DNA from: ZC4RG17 sp036380875 | Lineage (GTDB): Bacteria; Actinomycetota; Acidimicrobiia; Spongiisociales; ZC4RG35 | Direction of reading: 5' to 3' | DNA: 64,000 nucleotides | Assembly (NCBI GenBank): GCA_036380875.1 | Contig: DASVDX010000035.1 | Span: forward strand, 124,001-188,000 | Part shown: positions 18,696-27,689 of the stretch, piece after piece | Position numbering within the stretch: position 1 is the stretch's first letter | How the letters are laid out: each line of letters starts with the position of its first letter | Notes under the pieces: generated by a model | The model's input: the letters and a program-made list of their open reading frames with translations, nothing else | The model's database searches: none | What the model was told of the DNA's origin: nothing | Translations under genes and position numbers: made by a program

Positions 18696-19251
18696 GCGTG
18701 TCGAGCACGTGTTTGGGGGCCATCAGAGCGGACTGACCTACCGCCATGGCCACGAGCCACGGGGCCTCCGAGACCAGGCCGCCGTCGAGGCCTCCCCAGG
18801 CGGCCACTGCGATGTAGGAGGCGAACGTCACCAGGGCCGCCGGCCCTGACCGGCGCATGACGGCGACCCCGAGCCCGATCACAGCAACGAGGACCAGGAA
18901 CACCCAGGGCGCGGCGACGGTGAGCGTGCCACCCGTGATGGCCAGCCCTTTGCCGCCCCGAAACCCGAACCACGGGTTGTAGACGTTGGCGGCAGTGGCG
19001 ACGATGCCCGCCAGCGACGCTCCGGCCGCGTCGCCGAAGAAGTGGCCCACCCAGACCGCGGCGGCTCCCTTGGCGAACTCGGCCAGGAGGACGGGGACGG
19101 CCAGCTTCGGCCCGCCGACCCTCAGGGCGTTGTTGGTGCCCGGATTGCCGGTGCCGGTGGCACGCAGGTCGACGCCCCGGCTGCGGGCGAGCCAGTCGGC
19201 AGTGGGAAGGCTGCCGATGAGACAACCCAGCAGGACTCCGATGATGATCAT
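18661..19251 (-). CDS. plsY: Glycerol-3-phosphate acyltransferase, PlsY type
   Basis: 196 residues, an integral membrane protein with about five helices. The PlsY motifs are clear: GCLIGSLPTADWLAR, GTGNPGTNNALRVGGPK and NVYNPWFGFRGGKGLA. It transfers the acyl group from acyl-phosphate made by PlsX (encoded at 47817) to glycerol 3-phosphate. The ATG at 19251 overlaps the stop of the upstream helicase gene (ATGA), which fixes the start and implies coupling. The 3' end overlaps dtd by 35 bases. Confidence 0.92.
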   Translation of the reverse strand: MIIIGVLLGCLIGSLPTADWLARSRGVDLRATGTGNPGTNNALRVGGPKLAVPVLLAEFAKGAAAVWVGHFFGDAAGASLAGIVATAANVYNPWFGFRGGKGLAITGGTLTVAAPWVFLVLVAVIGLGVAVMRRSGPAALVTFASYIAVAAWGGLDGGLVSEAPWLVAMAVGQSALMAPKHVLDTLRPADRSASRG

Positions 19252-22200
19252 GCCTGTGACTCCAACCACGCCGCCCCGGCCGGACAGAAGCGGACGAACT
19301 CGCAGGAATGGCAGGCCGACGAGGGTCGGGGATCGAATCGTCTCTCGGCGATCCCGGCGGCGATCGATTCGATCGTGGCCTCGGCGTTCTGGAGCCACGT
19401 CTCGTCGACCTCGTGGCTGATCGCCTCCCAGCCATTCCCCAGAAATACGAACGTGACCGCCAGGTGCTCCGGGGGGAGCAGCCCGAAGTCCACCCGCCGG
19501 GCGGCGACGGCGTAGGCCTGCAACTGGACGTCGAGCCAGGGGTCCGTGCGGGGGCGACCGGTCTTGAAGTCCACTATCTCCCAGCGACGGTCATCGACGT
19601 ACACCGCGTCGATCCGTCCCCGCACGGCGACGCCGGATTGGGTGCCGAACTGGAAGCCGACCTCGACCAGTGCCGGCCGACGCTCGGCGTAGGGCGAGGC
19701 GAGATAGGCGGAGTAGGGATCGGAGCCGGGGACCCGGTCGGGTTCCTCGGGGATGTCGTAGGCGTCGACGTCCAAGTCGCGGAGGGGAACGTGGCCCAAC
19801 CCGTGGAGCTCGATCCGGCGGTGGATCTCGACACCCCGCCGCGCCGCCGGGGACGGGCGCCGGGGGAGACGGTCGACCTCACTCCAGTAGTGGCGCCGGG
19901 GGCAGGCGGCATACGTCACGAGGCCCGTGACCGAAGAGGCGCGGGGCTCGGGGGACGACGGCTCCGGCAGGTCCGTCAACTGGAAGAGACGCTCCTCTAG
20001 CTCCTCGGTCCTGCGGGCGAACTCCTCTTCCACACCTAGTTCCTGCGCCAGTTCCGTCAGCGTGGCGGGATCGTCCAGGGCTCGGCGAAGAGCCGACGCC
20101 CACCCGTCCGGGAAGAGCGGGTCGGGAGCGGGCATCCGGTCGGCCGCCCGCAGCACTTCGGGTCGCTCGGGGGCAGGGTCGAATCCGAGGTCCTCTACCC
20201 CTGCGGTGGAGGCCACGAGCTCGAACAACACCGACGGCTCCGAGGGCCTCTGGGTGGGGGCAGGACTCCCGTACCAGTGGGCGCCACTGACATACAGGCG
20301 GTGACGGGCCCGGGTGACCGCTACGTAGGCGGTGCGCCATTCCTGGCGGAGGTTCTCCTCTCGCAGGATGTCCTTTGCCTCATCGGGCGGCGTGGAGGCA
20401 TCGAATGGCGGAGGAGTGTCGCGCCGCCACTCGTGGGGCAGGAACTGGGCCTTCGTGTAGGGGTCGGGGTAGGCCTGGGGTCGAGCCGGGAAGTCCTGTT
20501 TGGTGACTGCCGGGATGAACACCACGTCCCATTCGAGGCCTTTCGCCCGATGCACTGTGAGCATCGCCATCGCGTCCTCTCCCGAGAGGCGGGCGGCGTC
20601 GAGCTCGTCGGCCGGGTTCTGCTCCATGAGGTCCAGGTGGGCGAGGAAGGCGGCTAGCGAGGGCTTTCCCTCGAGCGGGCTCCATTCCTCGGCGAGGTCG
20701 AGGAACCGGTACAGGTTGAGGCGTGCGGAGAGGCGCGCCGAAGCACTCATCGCCTCCACCTCTTGCCAGGTCCCCGTCACGTCGAGGACAGTGCGGGCGA
20801 GCTCGACGAGGCTGGCGCCCTGGGTGACTTCGAGAAGGCGCCGGTACTCGGATCGGAATCGTGCGAGGGCGTCGCGTGCTCGGGGCTCGAGGCCCGAGAG
20901 CTCGTCGAGATGCTCGATTGCTTCGACCATCGTATGGGCAGGTAGGCGCTCGTGGTCGAGGTCGGCTTCGTCGTCGGGAGTCCCTCCCGGGGCGCGCCGG
21001 GCCCACGCCGAGAGATGGGCCAGGTCGCCGAGGCCCAGCCGATACCGAGGACCGAGGAGTATCCGGAGGAGGGCCGGTCCGTCTTCCGGTGATTGGAGGA
21101 TCCGCATCCAGGCGCGCAGGTCGGCTACTTCGGGAACCGAGAGGAGGCCCCCGAGGTTGGCCACCTCCACGGGAATTCCTCGCTGGAGGAGGGCGTCGTG
21201 GATCAGGGCGATGTGGCGGTTCTTGCGGAACAGGACGGCCATGTCGCGCCAGGCGAAGCCGCGCTCGTGGAGCCGGGTCGCCTCGTCGGCGATCCAGTCG
21301 GCCTCGGCGACGGCGTCGGTCGCCCAGCGGACCCCCACGAAACCGTCGCCGGCGTCGGGTCGGGCGACGAGGGGATCGCTGTTGGTGCCGATCTGGGCAC
21401 GGATCCGGTTGGCGAGGTCGATGATCCTTCGGTCGGAGCGCCGATTCAGCGTCAATTTCCGGTCGGTGGCGGGACTGCCGTCGGCCTTGGGGAAATGGAT
21501 CGGGAAGTCGGCGAAGTTGTCGGGTGTGGCTCCCCGCCACTCGTAGATCGTCTGGTCGCTGTCGCCCACGGCGATGACCGGGAACCCGTCGCCGAAGACC
21601 CTCTGGAGGAGGATCCGCTGGGCAGGGTTGGTGTCCTGGTATTCGTCGAGCAGCACCGCCGAGTACCGGCCTCTCACCCGTGAGGCGACATCTGGGTGGC
21701 CCTCCACCAATTCCACGGCTGAGCCGATCAGGTCGGCGTAGTCGACGACTCCCAAGCGCCGCTTCTCCGCCTGGTATTCCCGCCACGCCCCCAACAGCTC
21801 CAACCGGGCGGGCCAGGGGTCTTCGGTGTCGGCAGAGTCGGCCAGGGCGTCGATGTCGACCAGATGGTCGCCCAGGGCCGAGCCGAGACGCTGCACCGAA
21901 TCGACGAGCCCGAGCCACGTCGAGTCCAGGTGCTCGAATCGGCGCCGCTGGAGGATCTCGAGGAGGAGCTGGCGGGAGAAGGTCGGGGTGATGACCGACG
22001 CTCGACGGTCGACCCCCACCAGGGCGCCGAACTCCCTGACCAATTGGGCGGCGAAACCGTGGTACGTGTGGACCTCGCCTTCCCTCCCGGGCCCGGCGCC
22101 GGCCGCCAGCACACGGATCCGGTCGGCCAGCTCGGCGGCGGCCTTCTGCGTGAACGTGAGACCCAGGATCTCCTCGGGGGCGACGCCCCGCTCGGTGACC

Positions 22201-22340
22201 AGCTCGTGGACCAGGAGGGCGATGGTGGTGGTCTTGCCGGTGCCCGCTCCGGCGGCGATGCGCAGCGGCTGGAGCGGGGCGGCGAGGATCGCCTGCTGCT
22301 CCAGGGTCGGTTGGAGCCGGGGAGGGGCGGGAGCGCTCAC
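19248..22340 (-). CDS. adnB: AdnB-like UvrD helicase with C-terminal RecB-type nuclease
   Basis: 1030 residues. A superfamily 1 motor occupies the first 650 or so: GAGTGKT at 31-37, LLDEYQDTNPAQR, VGDSDQTIYEWRG and VHRAKGLEWDVVF. A PD-(D/E)XK nuclease follows near the end with GRIDAVYVDD and VDFKTGRP, bounded by Cys residues (YAACPRR and ACHSCEFVRFCP) that fit an Fe-S clasp. Two adjacent motor-nuclease genes are the hallmark of mycobacterial AdnAB, which resects double-strand breaks. The GTG start overlaps the stop of the upstream adnA-like gene; longer upstream frame is not homologous. Confidence 0.85.
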   Translation of the reverse strand: MSAPAPPRLQPTLEQQAILAAPLQPLRIAAGAGTGKTTTIALLVHELVTERGVAPEEILGLTFTQKAAAELADRIRVLAAGAGPGREGEVHTYHGFAAQLVREFGALVGVDRRASVITPTFSRQLLLEILQRRRFEHLDSTWLGLVDSVQRLGSALGDHLVDIDALADSADTEDPWPARLELLGAWREYQAEKRRLGVVDYADLIGSAVELVEGHPDVASRVRGRYSAVLLDEYQDTNPAQRILLQRVFGDGFPVIAVGDSDQTIYEWRGATPDNFADFPIHFPKADGSPATDRKLTLNRRSDRRIIDLANRIRAQIGTNSDPLVARPDAGDGFVGVRWATDAVAEADWIADEATRLHERGFAWRDMAVLFRKNRHIALIHDALLQRGIPVEVANLGGLLSVPEVADLRAWMRILQSPEDGPALLRILLGPRYRLGLGDLAHLSAWARRAPGGTPDDEADLDHERLPAHTMVEAIEHLDELSGLEPRARDALARFRSEYRRLLEVTQGASLVELARTVLDVTGTWQEVEAMSASARLSARLNLYRFLDLAEEWSPLEGKPSLAAFLAHLDLMEQNPADELDAARLSGEDAMAMLTVHRAKGLEWDVVFIPAVTKQDFPARPQAYPDPYTKAQFLPHEWRRDTPPPFDASTPPDEAKDILREENLRQEWRTAYVAVTRARHRLYVSGAHWYGSPAPTQRPSEPSVLFELVASTAGVEDLGFDPAPERPEVLRAADRMPAPDPLFPDGWASALRRALDDPATLTELAQELGVEEEFARRTEELEERLFQLTDLPEPSSPEPRASSVTGLVTYAACPRRHYWSEVDRLPRRPSPAARRGVEIHRRIELHGLGHVPLRDLDVDAYDIPEEPDRVPGSDPYSAYLASPYAERRPALVEVGFQFGTQSGVAVRGRIDAVYVDDRRWEIVDFKTGRPRTDPWLDVQLQAYAVAARRVDFGLLPPEHLAVTFVFLGNGWEAISHEVDETWLQNAEATIESIAAGIAERRFDPRPSSACHSCEFVRFCPAGAAWLESQA

Positions 22341-25312
22341 GAGTATGCCTCCCTGCCTTCCGGCCAGGCCGGGCACACCTGGCGGAACGGGCAGCGCTCG
22401 CAGTGGGCACCGATGCGCGGCTCCCAGTTCTCGGCCCGGATCCCGCGGGAGATCTCGACCAGCGTCTCGTGCACCGTGTCCAGGTTGGCCATGTCGAAGG
22501 GGAAGACCTTGCGTCTCTCGGCGAGGGGGTACCAGAGCTCGGCTCCGACCGGCGGGCCGAAGGAGCGGAGCTCCGGGTGCTCGGCGGCTGCCAATAGATA
22601 GAAGCCGAGTTGCAGCGACGCCGCCGCTTCCTTGAGGGTGGGCGGGCTCTTCGAGCTCTTGTAGTCGATGACCTTGATGCCGGCTTCCGAGATGTCGACG
22701 CGGTCGGCCCGGCCCACCCACCGCACGCCGTCGATGGTGAGCTCCAACTCGATCTCCAGTGCCGCCGCGGGCCGGTTGCCGCCGGGCCAGTCGGCGTAGA
22801 TCTGCTCCAGGAACTTGACCGCCCGTCTCTTCCACGAGTCGTCCCACTCGGGCGGCCCGAACGGCGGGTGCTGCTCCCAGACCCTCTCGAGCTGGACCAG
22901 GGCCCTCCCCAGGTCGCCGTGGGGCAACCCCGCTTCGAGCGCCTCACGCTCCGTCTCCTCCAGGACGGCGTGGATGATGGACCCGAACTGGGCGTAGGGC
23001 GACACGATGTCGACCGCCCTGAGCCTCCGGTCCAGCACATAGAGACGGGGGCACCTGGCGTAGAGCTCGGCCTGGCTCGGGGACAGCCGGATATCGGCCG
23101 TGATCACCCCGGTGTCGGGACCGGGCGCGGGGACACCGGCGAACGCACGGGGGTCCCACCGGGGATGGGTGACGAGGCTGCGGAGGGCCGCCAGCCGGTC
23201 GACTGTCGTCCGGGAGGGGTCGACGACGATCCGACGCAGGAGCGCCTGGGCCTCGGTCGGGGTGAGAGGCTCGAAGTCGTCTTCGTCGCTCGTCGGAGGC
23301 GGCCCGATCTCGTCGAACGACACTGCCCCCGTGGCGGCGAGGATGAATCGCGACGGGCGCCTCTCACCTTCGTCGATGCTGGCCGTGGTCGCCGTCCATA
23401 CGACCCGCCGGCGGGCGCGGGTCGTGGCGGTGTAGGCGAGGCGGCGCTCCTCCTCCAGCCGGAACCGCGCTTGGGCCGCCGGGTCTGTGGTGAGCTCGGG
23501 CGAGAGCAGGTGCGGCTGGAGGAGCCCTGCGGTCCGCCGGTTGTCGGGGAAGGTGCCTTCGATGGCGTCGGCGATGAACACGACCTCGAACTCGAGGCCC
23601 TTCGCCTGGTGGAGGGTGGTGACGACCAGGCGGTCCGTGCCGGGGGAGACATGGCGGAGCTGGGGGGAGGCCTCGAAGTCCCCCGAGTAGGTGGCTGCGA
23701 GCGAGTCGGCGAGTGTGATCGTCGGGTCGCGCTCAGCTTGTCGCTCCAGCATCCTCGAGAACGTGCTCCAAGCCTCCCGGAACGAAGCGAACTCCGCCTC
23801 GGTGGCCAGGCGCTCCAGGCCGGGGAGGCGATCCCACAAGTGCCAGAAGCCTTCGACGGCTGCCCCGGCAGTGGCCCAAGAGGGGTCCTCCAGCAGATCG
23901 GCCAAAGAGGCGGCGGCCGGCAGCTCGCGGCGGATCAACGCCGGCCACGTCTCTCCGCGTCGCTGCCGTGCCCGCTGCAGTTCGCGTTCTGTGGACAGGG
24001 GCAGGGCGACGAGAGGCCCGAGCAGGAGTCTGCGGACCGCCAGATCGCGGCTCGCCGACCCCTCGGGCGACAGCGCTGCTTCTACCACGTCGGCCACGAT
24101 CCGGACCGCGGGCTGGTCGACGAGGCGGGTGTCGGGACGGTCATGGGGGATTTGGCGCCGGTCGAGGGCCCGGGAGAGCTCCGGCAACAGGTGGCGGGTG
24201 GAGCGGACGAGCACTGCCATCGCTGACAGCGGCAGTCCTTCCGTGAGATGCAAGCGTTCGATCTCGGATGCGATCCACTCGGCCTCGGCGGAACGTTGGT
24301 GGAACGTGTACGCCTCCACCGACCCGGCGTGAGGGGCGGGGAGGATCTCGAACCGGGGGAGGCGGTGGGTGCGATTGGGCTCCACCAGGCGCTGGGCCGA
24401 CTCGAGGATCGGGACGGGGACCCGAAGCGACCGATTGAGAGCCACGTAGCGCACCTTCTGCCCGCGCTGCTCCATCGAGCGGGGGAAGCCCTCCACGTTG
24501 GCCAGCTCGGCACCGCGGAACGAGTAGATGGACTGGTGAGGGTCGGCGGCCACCGTCAGGTTGCATGCCTCGCCGGCGGCGAGCTCGGCGAGGCGCGCCT
24601 GAGCGGGCGAGGTGTCCTGGTACTCGTCCACCACCACGTAGTCGTAGCGCCCGGCGGCGCCGTCGACGGGGTCGGCGAGGATCTCAGTGGCGTCGGCCAC
24701 CAGTGTTCCGTAGTCGATCTTGTTCTCCTCGCGCAACCGGCTCCGGTAGCGGTCGAGAAAGGCGGGCAATGCCCGCCAGTCGGAACGCCCGGCGGCGAGA
24801 CGGCGGAGAGCGGCCGAGTCGAGGAGACGCTCCTGGCAACGCATGACGAAATCCGCCACCTCTTCGGCCAACGTAGGTGTGGAGAGCAGGGGGCGGAACG
24901 TGACCGGCCAATCCGCCGGATCCTCCGCTTCGAGGAGGCGCCCGACGAGACGCACCTGTTCCGGTCCGGTGAGCAGCACGGGCATCGGCTCACCGCGGCG
25001 GTGCCGGTGCGCCTCGACCAGGCGATGGGCGAACGAGTGGAAGGTGGAGGCCGTTGCCCCACTCACCGGGCGGGGCAGCAGAGCGGAGATGCGGGCTTCG
25101 AGTTCGGCGGCGGCACGACGAGAGAACGTGAGCACGAGGATCCGGTTGGCCCCCACGCCGGTCTCGAGCAGGTGGGCCACCCGCCTGGCGAGGAACTCGG
25201 TTTTGCCCGTGCCCGGGCCGGCGAGGATCAGCTGCGGCCCGGCCACGTCGGTCAGCGCCTCGTGCCAGTCGGCCGGGTCGGAGAGGACGAGGGCGTCGGC
25301 GGGGACGGACAC
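22337..25312 (-). CDS. adnA: AdnA-like UvrD helicase with C-terminal RecB-type nuclease
   Basis: 991 residues from the GTG at 25312. The motor has GPGTGKT (32-38), LTFSRRAAAELEAR, VVDEYQDTSPAQ, DPHQSIYSFRG and HQAKGLEFEVVF. The C-terminal nuclease has GRADRVDI and VIDYKSSKSP with the Fe-S cysteines YARCPRLY and CERCPFRQVCP. With the AdnB-like partner it would form the heterodimeric break-resection machine. An in-frame GTG at 25369 would add 19 residues that encode the upstream 12-bp repeats (DLTSDLTPHLTSP); I prefer the shorter form because it starts just before the conserved region. Confidence 0.84.
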   Translation of the reverse strand: MSVPADALVLSDPADWHEALTDVAGPQLILAGPGTGKTEFLARRVAHLLETGVGANRILVLTFSRRAAAELEARISALLPRPVSGATASTFHSFAHRLVEAHRHRRGEPMPVLLTGPEQVRLVGRLLEAEDPADWPVTFRPLLSTPTLAEEVADFVMRCQERLLDSAALRRLAAGRSDWRALPAFLDRYRSRLREENKIDYGTLVADATEILADPVDGAAGRYDYVVVDEYQDTSPAQARLAELAAGEACNLTVAADPHQSIYSFRGAELANVEGFPRSMEQRGQKVRYVALNRSLRVPVPILESAQRLVEPNRTHRLPRFEILPAPHAGSVEAYTFHQRSAEAEWIASEIERLHLTEGLPLSAMAVLVRSTRHLLPELSRALDRRQIPHDRPDTRLVDQPAVRIVADVVEAALSPEGSASRDLAVRRLLLGPLVALPLSTERELQRARQRRGETWPALIRRELPAAASLADLLEDPSWATAGAAVEGFWHLWDRLPGLERLATEAEFASFREAWSTFSRMLERQAERDPTITLADSLAATYSGDFEASPQLRHVSPGTDRLVVTTLHQAKGLEFEVVFIADAIEGTFPDNRRTAGLLQPHLLSPELTTDPAAQARFRLEEERRLAYTATTRARRRVVWTATTASIDEGERRPSRFILAATGAVSFDEIGPPPTSDEDDFEPLTPTEAQALLRRIVVDPSRTTVDRLAALRSLVTHPRWDPRAFAGVPAPGPDTGVITADIRLSPSQAELYARCPRLYVLDRRLRAVDIVSPYAQFGSIIHAVLEETEREALEAGLPHGDLGRALVQLERVWEQHPPFGPPEWDDSWKRRAVKFLEQIYADWPGGNRPAAALEIELELTIDGVRWVGRADRVDISEAGIKVIDYKSSKSPPTLKEAAASLQLGFYLLAAAEHPELRSFGPPVGAELWYPLAERRKVFPFDMANLDTVHETLVEISRGIRAENWEPRIGAHCERCPFRQVCPAWPEGREAYS

Positions 25313-25319
25313 TCGCGGC

Positions 25320-25355
25320 GATGTTAGGTGGGGTGTCAGGTCGGATGTCAGGTCG
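25320..25355. repeat. Three imperfect 12-bp tandem repeats between adnA and the dehydrogenase gene
   Basis: GATGTTAGGTGG, GGTGTCAGGTCG and GATGTCAGGTCG lie head to tail directly upstream of the adnA-like GTG start, in the 142-base divergent intergenic region. They could be binding sites for a regulator of either gene or part of a slightly longer AdnA N-terminus. Confidence 0.75.
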
Positions 25356-25454
25356 AGAAGTGTGGACGCCACACAGCAGAAACTAGGGGAGGGGTGTGAC
25401 AGCGTTCGGGGCGGCCCATTCGTTACGGTTGGGACCGGAGAGAGGAGCGAGGAG

Positions 25455-26732
25455 ATGACGTCTTCCGACCGCACGATGTTGGAGTGGGAATCACCGATGT
25501 ACCGGGAGGCGGTGGGCCAATTCGACCGGGTGGCGCGCCTCATGGGACTCGACGAGAACGTCGCCGAGCGGTTGCGTTTCCCCCAGAAAGCCACTGTCGT
25601 CACCTTCCCTTTTCGCCACGACAACTACGAAGACGTGGACACCCTTTTCGGCTATCGGGTGCAGCATCTGACGACCATGGGGCCCACGAAGGGCGGCATC
25701 CGGTTCGCTCCCGACGTCAACCTGGGCGAGGTGTCTGCGCTCGCCATGCTCATGACGTGGAAATGTGCCATCGTCGGAGTGCCGTTCGGCGGTGCCAAGG
25801 GAGGCGTTCGAGTCGACCCGATGGCCCTCTCCCGAGCGGAACTGCAGAGGGTGACCCGGCGATTCACGATGGAGATCATCAACGTGATCGGCCCGGACAC
25901 CGACATCCCCGCCCCCGACATGGGCACCAACGAGCAGGTCATGGCGTGGCTGATGGACACCTACTCCCAGCACGTCGGCCATGCGGTACCGGCTGTCGTC
26001 ACCGGCAAGCCCCCTGCCCTCGGAGGCAGCGTCGCCCGGCGGGAAGCGACCGGACGCGGGCTCATGTTCCTTTTGCCCCAGGCGGCCCACTATGTCGGAT
26101 TCGACGTCAGCGGGGCGCGGGTGGCGATCCACGGGTTCGGCAACGTGGGCCGGTACGCAGCGGTGTCGGCGGCCGAGATGGGGTGTCGGGTGGTGGCGGT
26201 GTCCGACATCTCCGGCGCGATATACCGCGAGGACGGCCTCGACGTGGCGTCGGTCGCCAAGTGGGTCGACGAGCACCGGTTCCTGGAGGGCTATCCCGAT
26301 GCCGACCACATCCCGGGCTCCGACGTTTTCCTCGTGCCGTGCGACGTGCTGGTGCCGGCCGCCGTGCAAGGCGTTGTCACCCGTGAAAACGCCCCTCTCA
26401 TCCAGGCGAAGGTGATCATCGAGGGCGCCAACAACCCGACGAACCTGGATGCCGACGAGATCCTCCGAGAGCGCGGCGTGTTCATCGTCCCCGACATCCT
26501 CGCCAACGCCGGCGGCGTCACCGTCAGCTATTTCGAGTGGGTGCAGGACGTCCAGAAGTACTTCTGGTCCGAGAACGAGATCGTGGCCCGGCTGCGCGAG
26601 ATCATGACCCGGGCCTTCGATGACGTCTTGTCGGTCGCGAACTCCGAAGGCGTGGACATGCGCACTGCCGCCCTCATGAAGGGCATCCAGCGGGTGGCCG
26701 ACGCCAAGCTCGTTCGAGGGATCTTCCCCTGA
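25455..26732 (+). CDS. Glu/Leu/Phe/Val-family dehydrogenase, probably glutamate dehydrogenase
   Basis: 425 residues. The Glu/Leu/Phe/Val dehydrogenase signature VPFGGAKGGVRVDP holds the catalytic Lys; PAPDMGTNEQVMAWLMDTY and the Rossmann motif GFGNVGRYAA follow, and the length fits hexameric catabolic-type glutamate dehydrogenase. It interconverts glutamate and 2-oxoglutarate with ammonia. The ATG at 25455 follows the purine-rich GAGGAGCGAGGAG. The frame is open 612 bases upstream, but that part is the shadow of adnA. It is convergent with the RecB-type exonuclease, with 3 bases between. Confidence 0.9.
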   Translation: MTSSDRTMLEWESPMYREAVGQFDRVARLMGLDENVAERLRFPQKATVVTFPFRHDNYEDVDTLFGYRVQHLTTMGPTKGGIRFAPDVNLGEVSALAMLMTWKCAIVGVPFGGAKGGVRVDPMALSRAELQRVTRRFTMEIINVIGPDTDIPAPDMGTNEQVMAWLMDTYSQHVGHAVPAVVTGKPPALGGSVARREATGRGLMFLLPQAAHYVGFDVSGARVAIHGFGNVGRYAAVSAAEMGCRVVAVSDISGAIYREDGLDVASVAKWVDEHRFLEGYPDADHIPGSDVFLVPCDVLVPAAVQGVVTRENAPLIQAKVIIEGANNPTNLDADEILRERGVFIVPDILANAGGVTVSYFEWVQDVQKYFWSENEIVARLREIMTRAFDDVLSVANSEGVDMRTAALMKGIQRVADAKLVRGIFP

Positions 26733-26735
26733 ATC

Positions 26736-27509
26736 TCAAGTGAAGGCGGGGCAGCGGTCCCGGAAGGAACAGAAGTCGCACAGCCGCCCGGGGCGAGGCG
26801 GGAACTGCTCGTTGCGCAGGGCCGTCTCGATGCGGTCCCACAGGGCGCGTAATTGCCGCTCCATTCCGTCGAGTTGGCGGTCGTCGACCGAGCAGCGGTA
26901 CAGCACCGGGCCGTTGAGGTACAGCAACCGGACCTCGGCCGGGGTTTCGCCTTCGATGCGGCGGATCAAGAGGGCATAGATCTTCAGGGCGAAGAACGCT
27001 CCCAGGGCGTAGCGCTCCGGCGGAGCCTTCCCCGTCTTGTAGTCGGTGATGACCAGACGCCCTTTCTCGTCGCGATCGATTCGGTCGAGGATCCCGCGGA
27101 TGACGATCCCGTCGAGGTCCTCGCACATGTCGAACTCCCGGTTGACCGGTTCCAGACGAGCGGGGTCCTCGACCCCGAAGTAGTTGGCGAGAAGACGAAG
27201 CGACTCGATGCCCCAGCGCCTCTCGTCCTCCACGGTGGGGAACAGCGTGCGGTACTCCTCCTCGCTGCGCAGTTCGGTCCAGGCCTCCCGGAACAGGTCG
27301 AACAGTCGGTCGGGTGTCCGCTGGTGTCCCGGGAGGTCGAACAGGCGCTGCAGGGCCAGGTGGGCCGTGGTCCCTCTCGCTTGGTGCGGAGTGATCGGCT
27401 CCGGCAACCGGTCTACCGCTCGGAACTTGAACAGCTGCGGGCAGGTCTTGAAGTCGCCGGCCCGGCTGGGCGACAGCGTCTCGAGGAGTGGTGCTGCCTC
27501 GACGGTCAT
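26736..27509 (-). CDS. RecB-family PD-(D/E)XK exonuclease with Fe-S cysteines
   Basis: 257 residues, a stand-alone nuclease without a helicase. It opens SPSRAGDFKTCPQLFKFR, then GTTAHLALQRLF, RGILDRID and VITDYKTGKAP (the catalytic D-x-K), and ends CDFCSFRDRCPAF. The four Cys pattern matches AddB/Cas4-type Fe-S nucleases. Its place near adnAB-like genes suggests a DNA repair role, but it is separated from them by the dehydrogenase gene. The ATG at 27509 is chosen at the start of homology; the frame extends 128 codons into the RNA region upstream without support. Confidence 0.85.
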   Translation of the reverse strand: MTVEAAPLLETLSPSRAGDFKTCPQLFKFRAVDRLPEPITPHQARGTTAHLALQRLFDLPGHQRTPDRLFDLFREAWTELRSEEEYRTLFPTVEDERRWGIESLRLLANYFGVEDPARLEPVNREFDMCEDLDGIVIRGILDRIDRDEKGRLVITDYKTGKAPPERYALGAFFALKIYALLIRRIEGETPAEVRLLYLNGPVLYRCSVDDRQLDGMERQLRALWDRIETALRNEQFPPRPGRLCDFCSFRDRCPAFT

Positions 27510-27689
27510 GGAGGCGAACCATAGCCCCGGGGAATGACACGAATGTGATTTGCGACATAGCGGCGCGTGCTGTGGGGCGGTAGCCCCGGCCGACCGGCGT
27601 CTGTTCCGGGCCGGCAGAGAATGTCGTGGGACCGGGTGAGCCGGCGAGGTCGGTGTGACGGGTGGCCGGCCCGGAAGTCGGCCGGCTTC

